Below, one piece after another: positions 33,408-41,868 of a DNA stretch of 64,000 bases. The notes under the pieces are model-generated. The model was given only the letters and a program-made list of their open reading frames with translations, searched no databases and had not been told where the DNA came from. The translations under genes and the position numbers were made by a program. Each line of letters starts with the position of its first letter. The stretch's first letter is position 1. Source of the stretch: Persephonella sp964519345 (GTDB taxonomy: Bacteria > Aquificota > Aquificia > Aquificales > Hydrogenothermaceae); NCBI GenBank assembly GCA_964519345.1, contig CAZFKX010000023.1, positions 62,001-126,000 of the forward strand, written 5' to 3'.

Positions 33408-34246
33408 ATAGCTGCCCCTTTCAACAGATCACTGCATTTACAGTTAAACTTCTCAGGTAATTCATGTATAAAAGATAGAATTATCTCTTTTATCTGATCG
33501 TTTTTCTCATTCATCATCTGTATAACTTCATCAGAAGTTAATCTTTCCCCAGAGATACCTGCAGCAAGGTTTGTTACAACATTTATTGAGGCAAAATGCA
33601 TAGACAGTTCTCTTGCCAGAACTATTTCAGGAACAAGAGTCATTCCGACTATATCAGCACCAAGTATTGATAATGCTTTTATCTCTGCTGATGTTTCAAG
33701 TCTGGGACCTTCAGTTGCAGCATATGTTCCTTTTCTGTGATATCTGTACCCTTTTTTCTCAAGCAGATCTGAAAGTATTGATCTCATAGTTTTACAGAAT
33801 GGATCTGTTACATCTATATGCACAACACGGCTGTTTTTCAGATATTCATAAACAAGATCTTTATTTTTATCATTCTGATCGTAAATAGTGTAAATCCCTT
33901 CATAAAAAGTTACAGGTCTCACCTTTGTGAAGTCTAAAAACTGGTCTGAAAGAACAAAATCGCCTGGTTTCAGCAGAGGGTTGATTCCTCCTACAGCACT
34001 TACAGATAGAATTTTATCTACACCTAACTTTCTGAATCCCCATATATTAGCTCTGTAATTAATAAGATGTGGGGGAAATTTGTGACCTCTTCCATGCCTT
34101 GGAAGAAAAATAACCTTTTTTCCTTTATACTCAGCAAGTATATAATTATCTGAAGGTTCTCCATAGGGTGTGGATATAGATATTTCTTCTACTATCTTGA
34201 TATCATCAACCTGATAAAGACCACTTCCTCCTATGATACCTAACAT
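33404..34246 (-). CDS. mtnP: S-methyl-5'-thioadenosine phosphorylase
   Basis: This 280-residue enzyme phosphorolyses methylthioadenosine for methionine salvage. Features: GIIGGSGLYQ, FLPRHGRGHKFPPHLINYRANIW, GGINPLLKPGDFVLSDQFLDFT, and the conserved TYAATEGPRLETSAEI and VGMTLVPEIVLARELSMHFASI substrate regions. Its family relatives include purine nucleoside phosphorylases of the same type. The stop codon overlaps the stop of the convergent diguanylate cyclase gene by four bases. Confidence 0.93.
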   Translation of the reverse strand: MLGIIGGSGLYQVDDIKIVEEISISTPYGEPSDNYILAEYKGKKVIFLPRHGRGHKFPPHLINYRANIWGFRKLGVDKILSVSAVGGINPLLKPGDFVLSDQFLDFTKVRPVTFYEGIYTIYDQNDKNKDLVYEYLKNSRVVHIDVTDPFCKTMRSILSDLLEKKGYRYHRKGTYAATEGPRLETSAEIKALSILGADIVGMTLVPEIVLARELSMHFASINVVTNLAAGISGERLTSDEVIQMMNEKNDQIKEIILSFIHELPEKFNCKCSDLLKGAAI

Positions 34247-34294
34247 GCCTTACCTCTTAAAATTTATAGAGTGTATATTTTAACAGTTATAATT

Positions 34295-34323
34295 TTGCCT
34301 TGCATATATTTAAGATCTATATT
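34295..34323 (+). promoter_or_regulatory. Candidate sigma-70 promoter for the small membrane protein at 34341
   Basis: TTGCCT (34295-34300) and TATATT (34318-34323) are separated by 17 bases. The start would leave a very short leader holding an AGGAG ribosome site before the ATG at 34341. This is a pattern match only. Confidence 0.35.
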
Positions 34324-34340
34324 TGATATAGGAGATATAT

Positions 34341-34685
34341 ATGAAATGGACAAAACATGCACTGCTTATAATACCGGTGATATTTTCATTTGTTTTAATA
34401 TATCTTGTAACATTTATAATTCTCAATCCTGTACTAAAAGAGGATAAGAGGAAATTACCAGTAGATTTAAATAAAGAGGAGATTATTAAAGATGTAGAAA
34501 AAACCCTAATTTCAGAAAATATAGACAAAAAAATACCCCCTAAAAAACATAAAAAAATAGAAAATTCAGATAAAGAAGCTGAGGAATTTGTAAATCTAAT
34601 CATAAAGGAAGCTGTTGAGGAGTTTCACAACAAAAAAGAAAAAAAAGAAAAAGACATACTGGATAAAATAAAAGACTTATTCTAA
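34341..34685 (+). CDS. Small single-helix membrane protein with lysine-rich tail, unknown
   Basis: The 114-residue protein has an N-terminal helix (about 8-30, ALLIIPVIFSFVLIYLVTFIIL) followed by a highly charged region rich in lysine and glutamate with probable coiled-coil stretches (KEAEEFVNLIIKEAVEEF and KEKKEKDILDKIKDLF). It has a clear AGGAG ribosome site and a possible promoter. No family is recognised. The gene is flanked by convergent neighbours on the minus strand; its stop overlaps that of the 34682 gene by four bases. Confidence 0.65.
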   Translation: MKWTKHALLIIPVIFSFVLIYLVTFIILNPVLKEDKRKLPVDLNKEEIIKDVEKTLISENIDKKIPPKKHKKIENSDKEAEEFVNLIIKEAVEEFHNKKEKKEKDILDKIKDLF

Positions 34686-34885
34686 TCAAACTTATCTGGT
34701 AGTCTATAAAAGTTCTCCTTTTCTATCTCTTTCTTAATTTTGTATTTCATATAAAGATAGTAAGGAAGTGTAATGAGTATAAGCACAGCAACAGCTATAA
34801 ACAGGAAAAAGGATATAAACAAGGAAAAAGAGAGAACTGTAATAACAAGTATAAAAAGCCATATCTTAGTAATTATTTTATCCAT
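34682..34885 (-). CDS. Small membrane protein, two predicted helices
   Basis: This 67-residue protein is almost all hydrophobic from residue 7 to 45 (ITKIWLFILVITVLSF, then FISFFLFIAVAVLILITLPYYLY), giving two close helices and a charged tail KYKIKKEIEKENFYRLPDKFD. No family is recognised. The gene begins five bases after the HAD gene stop without its own ribosome site, so translation is probably coupled. It is less certain than its neighbours but has sensible composition. Confidence 0.5.
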   Translation of the reverse strand: MDKIITKIWLFILVITVLSFSLFISFFLFIAVAVLILITLPYYLYMKYKIKKEIEKENFYRLPDKFD

Positions 34886-34890
34886 TAAAC

Positions 34891-35649
34891 TTAAATATAA
34901 TCAGTAATTTGATTTATGCTATCTAAAATAAGATCTGGTTTAATACCTTTTTTTAAGTCCTCCTCTCTAAACTTACCAGTTCTAACAAGAATACCCTTAA
35001 GCCCTGCATCCATACCCCCTTTAACATCAGCTTCTATATCGTCTCCTACAACGGCAACCTCTTCTGGTTTAAGTCCCATTTTCCTCACACTAAGAAGGAA
35101 AAAATCCTTTGAAGGTTTTCCAATAACTATAGCTTTTTTACCTGTTGCATACTCAAGACCAACAATAAAAGGTCCACAATCAAGCGAAAGCCTTCCGTCT
35201 CTATCCATAAAATATTTGTTTTTAGCCGCTGCTATAATATCCGCCCCTTCTATTATGTATCTGAAAGCTTCATTCATATTTTTATAACCGAAATTTTCCC
35301 TTGCATCTCCTATTACAACATAATTTACAGGCTTATCTGGTATATCTCTGAACTCCTCTTTAGCAGTATCGGTCAATAAAAGATATGCACCCCCTCCTTT
35401 TTCCTTAATAAACTGTTTTGTTGCTTCAAGAGCTGAAAATATCTCATCCTCTTTAAGTTCAAAACCCATAGCTAAAAGCTTTTTATAAACTAAACTTTTA
35501 GGTTTTGTTGTTGTATTGGTTATAAATACAACCTTAAATTTATCTCTCAGGATTTTTAATGTTTCCTGAGTTCCTTTTATAGGTTTATCCACTACATAAA
35601 GAACTCCATCAAGATCGATAAGCAGTCCTTTAATACTTTTCAACATCAC
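34891..35649 (-). CDS. HAD-IIA family hydrolase (NagD-like phosphatase)
   Basis: This 252-residue enzyme carries the HAD nucleophile motif LLIDLDGVLYV at the N-terminus, motif II FITNTTTKP, a lysine in IVIGKPSKDFF, and motif IV VVGDDIEADVKGGMDAG. The C2 cap between is typical of subfamily IIA (NagD, PNPase/PGP-like), phosphatases of small sugar or glycerol phosphates; the substrate is open. It follows the PAS-domain gene by six bases and precedes the small membrane protein gene by five. Confidence 0.92.
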   Translation of the reverse strand: MMLKSIKGLLIDLDGVLYVVDKPIKGTQETLKILRDKFKVVFITNTTTKPKSLVYKKLLAMGFELKEDEIFSALEATKQFIKEKGGGAYLLLTDTAKEEFRDIPDKPVNYVVIGDARENFGYKNMNEAFRYIIEGADIIAAAKNKYFMDRDGRLSLDCGPFIVGLEYATGKKAIVIGKPSKDFFLLSVRKMGLKPEEVAVVGDDIEADVKGGMDAGLKGILVRTGKFREEDLKKGIKPDLILDSINQITDYI

Positions 35650-35655
35650 AACATC

Positions 35656-37044
35656 CTAATTTATTATCCTGTTAAGATCAGATTTTATCTCTTCAAGATT
35701 GAATATAATTTTTCTTATATTATGTTTTATTTTTAATTCATCATCAAATACATTCTTCAACGGTTCCTCCAGTGCCGTTATGTTTTCCTTTGTTTGATTG
35801 ACTAACTTTCTAACATAGGTAAATATTATTGAAAAATTTGTTCCTTCCATATGGCCCGACTCTATAAGGCCTCTAAAATACATGGCTTCGAGCTCTTCAA
35901 TCAGGAGTTTAAGCTTTTTTAATCTTTTGTTAAGATCTTCAAGGGAGTTTATGCTGGTACTTACAAGATCTGAAAGCTTATTAAAATACTCATAGGACGA
36001 AGATATAAGGTAAAAGAAGTTTGTAACATCTTTCTTTAGAACACTAAATATATCCTCTTCCAGACCTGATTTGACAAGGGAGCTGAGAAAATTTGCAAAC
36101 ATTATTATCTCAAGCTTTGAAAGACTTAATGTAAAAACTATATTTTTTATATCATCTGTGTTTTTATCAATCAGAACTTTCATCTGTTTGATTATCTTAC
36201 TTTCTTCTTCTGAATTTTTTCTCATCTCAGCTGAAATAACAGAAAAAACAGCCCCTTTACTTCCAAGTCTAAGAGACTCAACTGATGAGTTTAATGCTGT
36301 AAGTCTAATCTCATCTGTAACCCTGTATATACTTTCAGATTTTTCTGAGAAAAGAAGTCTCAACTTTTCAAAGTTAGATATTGATATAAACAGGTCTTCT
36401 ATGAGTTTATAAAGATGCCTTGATTTTGAGATAATATCATTAAAGTAAGAAGCATTTTCCTTTGATAGATATCTGGATACTGATGGGATTTCTATCTTTA
36501 ATACTGAAGACTTGTCTTTCAACTCAGCCGTAAGTATATCCTTCATAAAATCATCATAGCTTTCATAACCCAAAGTTTTTAAGATTTCAATAAGGGCTTT
36601 AAAAGAAGCTTCCATCCCTTCATTTTTTTCTATCTCTAAAAGATCAGCATACACCTTAGGAATCAGTTTAAAATATTCCGTTGTAGGTTTTATTCTTATT
36701 GAGATATACTCTCTTATATTTCCTGATTCATCTTTTACTGGCATTACTGTTGCAAGAACCCAATAATAACTCCCATCCTTTGCCATATTTTTTACATAGG
36801 CTACGATAGGCTTTCCAGACTGGATATAATCCCATAAAAGTTTAAAAACAATCCTGGGCATATCTGGATGTCTTATTATATTGTGTGGACTTCCTATTAA
36901 CTCCTCCATTGAATATTTACTTATTCTCTGAAAAACATCATTTCCAGAAATTATTATCCCTTTAAGATCAGTACTTGAAAAGAATATCTCCTCAGGTTTA
37001 AATTCAGATTCCTTATTAATAGGTTTTGGTCTGCTTCTACCCAT
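35656..37044 (-). CDS. Soluble Aer-type PAS protein with degenerate chemoreceptor-like C-terminus
   Basis: This is a 462-residue protein. Residues about 20-125 form a PAS domain of the Aer type, with the flavin-site-like segment NIIRHPDMPRIVFKLLWDYI and then YVKNMAKDGSYYWVLATVMPV. The rest is helical. TDEIRLTALNSSVESLRLGSKGAVFSVISAEMRKNSEEE (in pieces at about 240-280) resembles the methyl-accepting signalling hairpin NxLALNAAIEAARAGExGxGFxVVAxEVRxLA, but the tip residues that bind CheA/CheW are changed. No membrane helix is visible. It may be a redox/oxygen sensor. Confidence 0.8.
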   Translation of the reverse strand: MGRSRPKPINKESEFKPEEIFFSSTDLKGIIISGNDVFQRISKYSMEELIGSPHNIIRHPDMPRIVFKLLWDYIQSGKPIVAYVKNMAKDGSYYWVLATVMPVKDESGNIREYISIRIKPTTEYFKLIPKVYADLLEIEKNEGMEASFKALIEILKTLGYESYDDFMKDILTAELKDKSSVLKIEIPSVSRYLSKENASYFNDIISKSRHLYKLIEDLFISISNFEKLRLLFSEKSESIYRVTDEIRLTALNSSVESLRLGSKGAVFSVISAEMRKNSEEESKIIKQMKVLIDKNTDDIKNIVFTLSLSKLEIIMFANFLSSLVKSGLEEDIFSVLKKDVTNFFYLISSSYEYFNKLSDLVSTSINSLEDLNKRLKKLKLLIEELEAMYFRGLIESGHMEGTNFSIIFTYVRKLVNQTKENITALEEPLKNVFDDELKIKHNIRKIIFNLEEIKSDLNRIIN

Positions 37045-37104
37045 CTTTTTTATCCTTTTTATTGATTTATATCAAGTTCGGTTTTAACAATAAAATATTT
37101 ATAC

Positions 37105-38814
37105 TTATAAATATTTTTTAATATTTTGAGCTACTTTCTCAGGTATTCCTAACTTTTTTAGTTCTTCTATAGAAGCCTGAGCTATTCTATCTATAGTTTT
37201 ATAAGTTCTATAAAGTATCTCTTTCCTCTTTTTACCGACGCCTTCTATTCTGTCAAGGAGATCCCTTAATGTTTCCCTCTCCCTTAGCTTTCTATTATAC
37301 GATAGTGCAAACCTGTGTGCCTCATCTCTTATAGATGTAAAAAGCTTTAAAAGTGGCTGATAATCATACAGACAAACCTTCTTGTCATCATCAGTATAAA
37401 GTACTTCTTCCTTTTTGGATAATGAAAAGATTCTCAAATTTTCAATTTTTAGGGCATCTCTAACTATTATTCCCTGTTTCAGATGGCCTTTTCCCCCATC
37501 TATAAGAACAAGTTCTGGCGGTTTATCCATATTTTTGTATCTCTTGAATCTTCTATATAAAAGTTCCCTTAATGAACTGTAATCATCAAGACCTTCAACA
37601 GTTTTTATTCTGAATCTTCTGTACTCTCTTTTCCTCATTTTTCCTTTTTCCCATACAACAGCTGAACCAACTGTAAAATCTCCAAAAAGCGTTGATATAT
37701 CAAAACCTTCTATCCTTTCAGGTAGCTCAAAACCAAACACACTTTTAAAGATCTTTTCCATTTCTGAAAGATCTATACTTCCCATATTCCTTTCAATGAA
37801 AGCTTTTATCTGATCCGGTATTTCAAACAAAAGTTTGACATCGCTTCCTTTTTTTTCAGAAAGCCATCTCTTTAAATTCTGATAGTCTGAAAAATATCTA
37901 CTTGATATAACTTTTTCCGGGATAAAATTTCCCTTACTGTAATAATTCGATATTAAAGAAATCTCAAAATTCTCCAGTCCTTCTTCCTTCAGCTCCAAAT
38001 TTTCCTTACCTACTATTCTCTTTCCCCTTATAATAATCAGATAGACCTCCGTTTCTGAAAAATAAAATATATCAGCCTCATCAACAGGAATTCCAAGAAC
38101 TTCTTGTTTTGATATAAGGTTCTCCATAGCGAGTATCTGATCTCTTACAACTGCAGCTTTCTCAAAATTCATCTTTTTTTTATACCCTTCAAGTCTGTCA
38201 TAAAGTCTGTATATAAATTTTTTTACGTCACCAGATAGAAAAGCCTTTGCAGCTTTTACATCAAAGTTATAATCCTTTTTTGATATCTTGCCAACACATG
38301 GTGCAGAACATAGCCCAAGATGATAGTCAAAACACACAATATCTCTTTTTTGTAAAGGATCGCAGGTTCTCAACCTAAATAATTTATGAATTAAATCTTT
38401 CACAGCTCTCGCTGTCCTTGCAGGAAGAAAAGGTCCAAAATATTCTCCATTTACTTCACCAAACTTTCTACTTATAACAACCGTTGGATATTCATCATCA
38501 GTTATAACAAGCATAGGATAGCCTGAACCTGATTTGAGTCTTACATTGTATTTTGGTTTATACTGTTTTATCAGTTCATTCTCAAGAACAAAAGCCTCAT
38601 AATCTGATTTTGTTAATATCCATTCTACCTTTTCACTCTCATCAATTATCTTTTTTTCCTTTGGGTCTATTCTGTACTGATTAAGATGGCTTTTAAGTCT
38701 ATTTTTTATATTTTTTGCTTTTCCAATATAGATATACTCACCCTTTTTTCCTTTAAACAGATAAACACCTGATGAATCTGGAGCTTTGTTTATAGCTTCT
38801 CTAAGATCATTCAT
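37105..38814 (-). CDS. uvrC: Excinuclease ABC subunit C
   Basis: This 569-residue nuclease makes both incisions in nucleotide excision repair. It has the GIY-YIG domain (SSGVYLFKGKKGEYIYIGKAKNIKNRLKSH), a UVR motif region (YDRLEGYKKKMNFEKAAVVRDQI), the RNase H-like endonuclease (IEGFDISTLFGD, LVLIDGGKGHL, RDEAHRFAL) and C-terminal HhH repeats (LLDRIEGVGKKR). The start at the ATG at 38814 is preferred over 38841 because UvrC proteins begin close to the GIY-YIG domain, but the ribosome site is unclear. It follows the thioredoxin-fold gene by four bases. Confidence 0.95.
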   Translation of the reverse strand: MNDLREAINKAPDSSGVYLFKGKKGEYIYIGKAKNIKNRLKSHLNQYRIDPKEKKIIDESEKVEWILTKSDYEAFVLENELIKQYKPKYNVRLKSGSGYPMLVITDDEYPTVVISRKFGEVNGEYFGPFLPARTARAVKDLIHKLFRLRTCDPLQKRDIVCFDYHLGLCSAPCVGKISKKDYNFDVKAAKAFLSGDVKKFIYRLYDRLEGYKKKMNFEKAAVVRDQILAMENLISKQEVLGIPVDEADIFYFSETEVYLIIIRGKRIVGKENLELKEEGLENFEISLISNYYSKGNFIPEKVISSRYFSDYQNLKRWLSEKKGSDVKLLFEIPDQIKAFIERNMGSIDLSEMEKIFKSVFGFELPERIEGFDISTLFGDFTVGSAVVWEKGKMRKREYRRFRIKTVEGLDDYSSLRELLYRRFKRYKNMDKPPELVLIDGGKGHLKQGIIVRDALKIENLRIFSLSKKEEVLYTDDDKKVCLYDYQPLLKLFTSIRDEAHRFALSYNRKLRERETLRDLLDRIEGVGKKRKEILYRTYKTIDRIAQASIEELKKLGIPEKVAQNIKKYL

Positions 38815-38818
38815 ATCC

Positions 38819-39172
38819 TTATAAAGAACAACAACCTTCATCTTCAGAGAAGGATATTATACTCATTATATCCTGAAAAGAAGGAACTTTATCACTTATA
38901 TACTGAATAGTACCGTATTTATCTATAATAACAATGAAATCCTTATCTGGATCAATTCCTATCTTTTCACAGAACTCCTCCGTTAAAAGCTGGACATAAT
39001 CTATAAGTTTTATATTGGCCTTTTCAAACTCATCAAGTTTATCTTCAAGATTATCATTCTCTGCCCTATATAAAACTACATGGTATTTCTGTTTCAGATC
39101 ATACAGATTTCTGCCTTTAATACCATCAAGAAACTCAAAGTAGGGTGCCTGCTCACCTATTTTGACAGTCAT
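38819..39172 (-). CDS. Thioredoxin-fold (peroxiredoxin-like) protein lacking the usual active-site cysteine
   Basis: This 117-residue protein opens MTVKIGEQAPYFEF and ends in a thioredoxin-fold C-terminus (FIVIIDKYGTIQYISDKVP), like AhpC/redoxin proteins. The expected resolving or peroxidatic cysteine motif is missing: the first cysteine is in TEEFCEKIG, and a Cys-Cys pair closes the protein (DEGCCSL). It is shorter than a normal peroxiredoxin (150-200 residues). It may be a structural or redox partner; its neighbour is uvrC, so operon membership offers little clue. Confidence 0.72.
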   Translation of the reverse strand: MTVKIGEQAPYFEFLDGIKGRNLYDLKQKYHVVLYRAENDNLEDKLDEFEKANIKLIDYVQLLTEEFCEKIGIDPDKDFIVIIDKYGTIQYISDKVPSFQDIMSIISFSEDEGCCSL

Positions 39173-39287
39173 TAATTTCCCCCTTTGCTGTTTGAATAAA
39201 AGCCATATAAATATATATTGTTTTCAATTAATTATCAAACTTATATGTTAGAATTATAGAATTTTAAAAAAGAAAAAGGAGAATTTT

Positions 39288-41096
39288 TTGAAAACCCAAA
39301 ATAAAAAAATATTAAGAGAAGATATCAGAAATATAGCCATAATTGCTCATGTAGATCATGGAAAAACAACACTTATAGATTCTCTTTTAAAACAGAGCGG
39401 CACTTTTAGAAATAATGAAGATATACAGGAAAGAATTCTCGACAGTATTGATCTTGAAAGGGAAAGAGGAATAACCATAATGGCAAAAAACACAGCTATA
39501 AGGTACGAAGGTATAAAGATAAATATTATTGACACTCCAGGACATGCTGATTTTGGTGGTGAGGTTGAAAGAACACTTAAAATGGTTGACGGTGTTCTAC
39601 TACTGGTTGATTCATCAGAAGGACCAATGCCCCAGACAAGGTTTGTTTTACAAAAAGCTTTAAGGGAAGGGCTTACACCTTTGGTTGTTATAAACAAGAT
39701 AGATAGAAGTGATGCAAGGATAAATCAAGTAATAAATGAGATATACGATCTTTTTATAGATCTTGATGCGACTGAAGATCAGCTTGATTTCCCAATACTT
39801 TACACCATTGGAAAAGATGGAATAGCAAAGGAAGATCCTGAAGAAGAAAGCAACAATATGAAGCCTTTATTTGAAAAGATTGTAAACTACATTCCTCCTC
39901 CTTCATACAGCATTAATAAACCTTTACAGTTTCTTATAACTTCGCTTGATTACGACAACTATGTTGGTAGGCTTGCTGTAGGAAGAGTGTTTAACGGCAG
40001 TTTAAGGATAAATCAGGAAGTTTCTATCATAAAAAGTGATGGGAGAATTCTAAAAGGAAATGTAAGATTTATTTACAGTTACGAAGGATTAAAAAAGGTT
40101 GAGACAGAAGAGGCTAAAGCAGGTGATATAATAGCAATAGGAGGTATAGATGATATAAATATAGGTGATACTGTATCTGATTTTGAAAATCCGGAACCTC
40201 TTCCCCCTCTGAAAGTAGAAGAACCAACTATCTCAATGATATTTTGTGTTAATGATTCTCCTTTTTCAGGGAAATCTGGAAAATATTTAACTTCGAGGGA
40301 TCTCAGAGAGAGATTATACAGAGAAACTCTGACAAATGTGGCTATAATAGTAGAAGAAACAGAAAATAGCGAATCCTTCCTTATCAAAGGAAGGGGAGAA
40401 CTTCAGCTTTCCATACTTGCTGAGATGATTAGAAGGGAAGGTTACGAATTTCAGGTATCAAAACCTGAGGTTGTAAAAAAAGAGAAAGATGGGAATATAT
40501 ACGAACCATTAGAAAGAGTTTTTATTGATATTCCAGAAAAGTTTGTTGGAAACGTTACACAGAAGTTAGGTTCAAGGAAGGGACAGATTGTAAGATTAAC
40601 AAATCATGGAAAAGGAAGAGTAAGGCTTGAGTTTTTAGTTCCATCAAGAGGGCTTATAGGATACAGATCCGAGTTTAAAACAGATACAAAAGGTGAAGGC
40701 ATTATAAACGCAACCTTTGAAGGCTGGATTGAATGGCAGGGTGAGATAAAAACAAGGAAAAACGGAGCTATAGTATCCGACAGGAAAGGGAAGGCAACTC
40801 CATACGCTATAAACAGCCTTCAAGATAGAGGTATATTCTTTATAGATCCCGGTACTGAAGTTTATGAAGGGATGGTTATAGGTGAAAATAACAGGGAGAA
40901 TGATATCTGGGTGAATATCACAAGAGAAAAAAAATTAACAAATGTTAGGGCAAGAGCAAATGATGAGAATGTAAAACTGATACCTCCTAAGAAAATGGAT
41001 TTTGAAAAAGCTTTAGAATGGATATCAGATGACGAACTTATAGAAGTAACACCAGATTCATTAAGAATCAGAAAAAAAAGCCTTAAGAAACTTTAA
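39288..41096 (+). CDS. typA: Ribosome-associated translational GTPase TypA/BipA
   Basis: This 602-residue GTPase has G1 AHVDHGKTTL, the switch region RERGITIMAKNTA, G3 DTPGHADFGGEVERTL and G4 INKIDRSDAR, then EF-G-like domains II, III and V. The BipA-specific C-terminal segment is RVRLEFLVPSRGLIGYRSEF. It acts on the 50S subunit during stress and cold adaptation. The start is TTG at 39288 after AAAAAGGAGAA. The DUF445 gene follows after one base. Confidence 0.95.
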   Translation: MKTQNKKILREDIRNIAIIAHVDHGKTTLIDSLLKQSGTFRNNEDIQERILDSIDLERERGITIMAKNTAIRYEGIKINIIDTPGHADFGGEVERTLKMVDGVLLLVDSSEGPMPQTRFVLQKALREGLTPLVVINKIDRSDARINQVINEIYDLFIDLDATEDQLDFPILYTIGKDGIAKEDPEEESNNMKPLFEKIVNYIPPPSYSINKPLQFLITSLDYDNYVGRLAVGRVFNGSLRINQEVSIIKSDGRILKGNVRFIYSYEGLKKVETEEAKAGDIIAIGGIDDINIGDTVSDFENPEPLPPLKVEEPTISMIFCVNDSPFSGKSGKYLTSRDLRERLYRETLTNVAIIVEETENSESFLIKGRGELQLSILAEMIRREGYEFQVSKPEVVKKEKDGNIYEPLERVFIDIPEKFVGNVTQKLGSRKGQIVRLTNHGKGRVRLEFLVPSRGLIGYRSEFKTDTKGEGIINATFEGWIEWQGEIKTRKNGAIVSDRKGKATPYAINSLQDRGIFFIDPGTEVYEGMVIGENNRENDIWVNITREKKLTNVRARANDENVKLIPPKKMDFEKALEWISDDELIEVTPDSLRIRKKSLKKL

Positions 41097-41097
41097 G

Positions 41098-41781
41098 ATG
41101 TGGGTTGAGTACGTAATACCTCCCTTACTTGGAGCGTTTATAGGATACGTAACAAACTATATAGCAATAAAAATGCTTTTCAGACCTTTTGAGGAGAAAT
41201 ATATATTTGGTATTAAAATTCCATTTACCCCAGGTCTCATACCAAGAAGAAGAAAAGAAATAGCCTACTCAATAGCAGAAACTGTAGAAGAACATATACT
41301 CCCCCTTGAAAAACTCCACAAACTATTTGAAGACAGTAATTACAAAGAAAGACTTCACCAGAGGGTTGAACTTGTTATTGACGAGCTTATATCTAATATA
41401 CTTGAAGATCTAAAAAAGAATATAAAAGAAGGAATATCCCTCGGCAAAATAACAATAAAAGGTGCCGTTGTTGTATCTGCTGTTGATAAACTTATAGACA
41501 AAGCCATTGAAAAGTTAAGATTGAAGCTAAAGGAAAAACTGATAAAAAAGGTCTCAGGTACAATTGAAAAACATATAGAAGAAGAACTTCCAATAATGCT
41601 TTCTCAGCTTAAGATAAAAGATATGGTTGTTGAGACTTTTATGGAAATTGATATTGAAACTATGGAAAAAGTAGTTATGGGTTTTTCAGAAAAACAGCTC
41701 AAACATATAACCTATACAGGCGCTGTTCTTGGATTTTTGATAGGACTAATCCAGACAATTTATTTATTGATTATTAACTGA
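41098..41781 (+). CDS. DUF445 family membrane protein
   Basis: This 227-residue protein starts VEYVIPPLLGAFIGYVTNYIAIKMLFRPFEEKYIFG, the conserved N-terminal DUF445 (YheB) signature, and then FTPGLIPRRRKEIAYSIAE. A long helical middle (EHILPLEKL through KHIEEELPIML) is followed by a C-terminal transmembrane helix (YTGAVLGFLIGLIQTIYLLII). Family members are of unknown function; the short form with two membrane ends is common. It is probably co-transcribed with typA. Confidence 0.9.
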   Translation: MWVEYVIPPLLGAFIGYVTNYIAIKMLFRPFEEKYIFGIKIPFTPGLIPRRRKEIAYSIAETVEEHILPLEKLHKLFEDSNYKERLHQRVELVIDELISNILEDLKKNIKEGISLGKITIKGAVVVSAVDKLIDKAIEKLRLKLKEKLIKKVSGTIEKHIEEELPIMLSQLKIKDMVVETFMEIDIETMEKVVMGFSEKQLKHITYTGAVLGFLIGLIQTIYLLIIN

Positions 41782-41868
41782 GGTTGTAAAATTTCATCAG
41801 GATTTTATATTTATTATTATTAATATATGACAAGCAGTATAATAGTAATGGAGGGTGAGGAATCTGGC

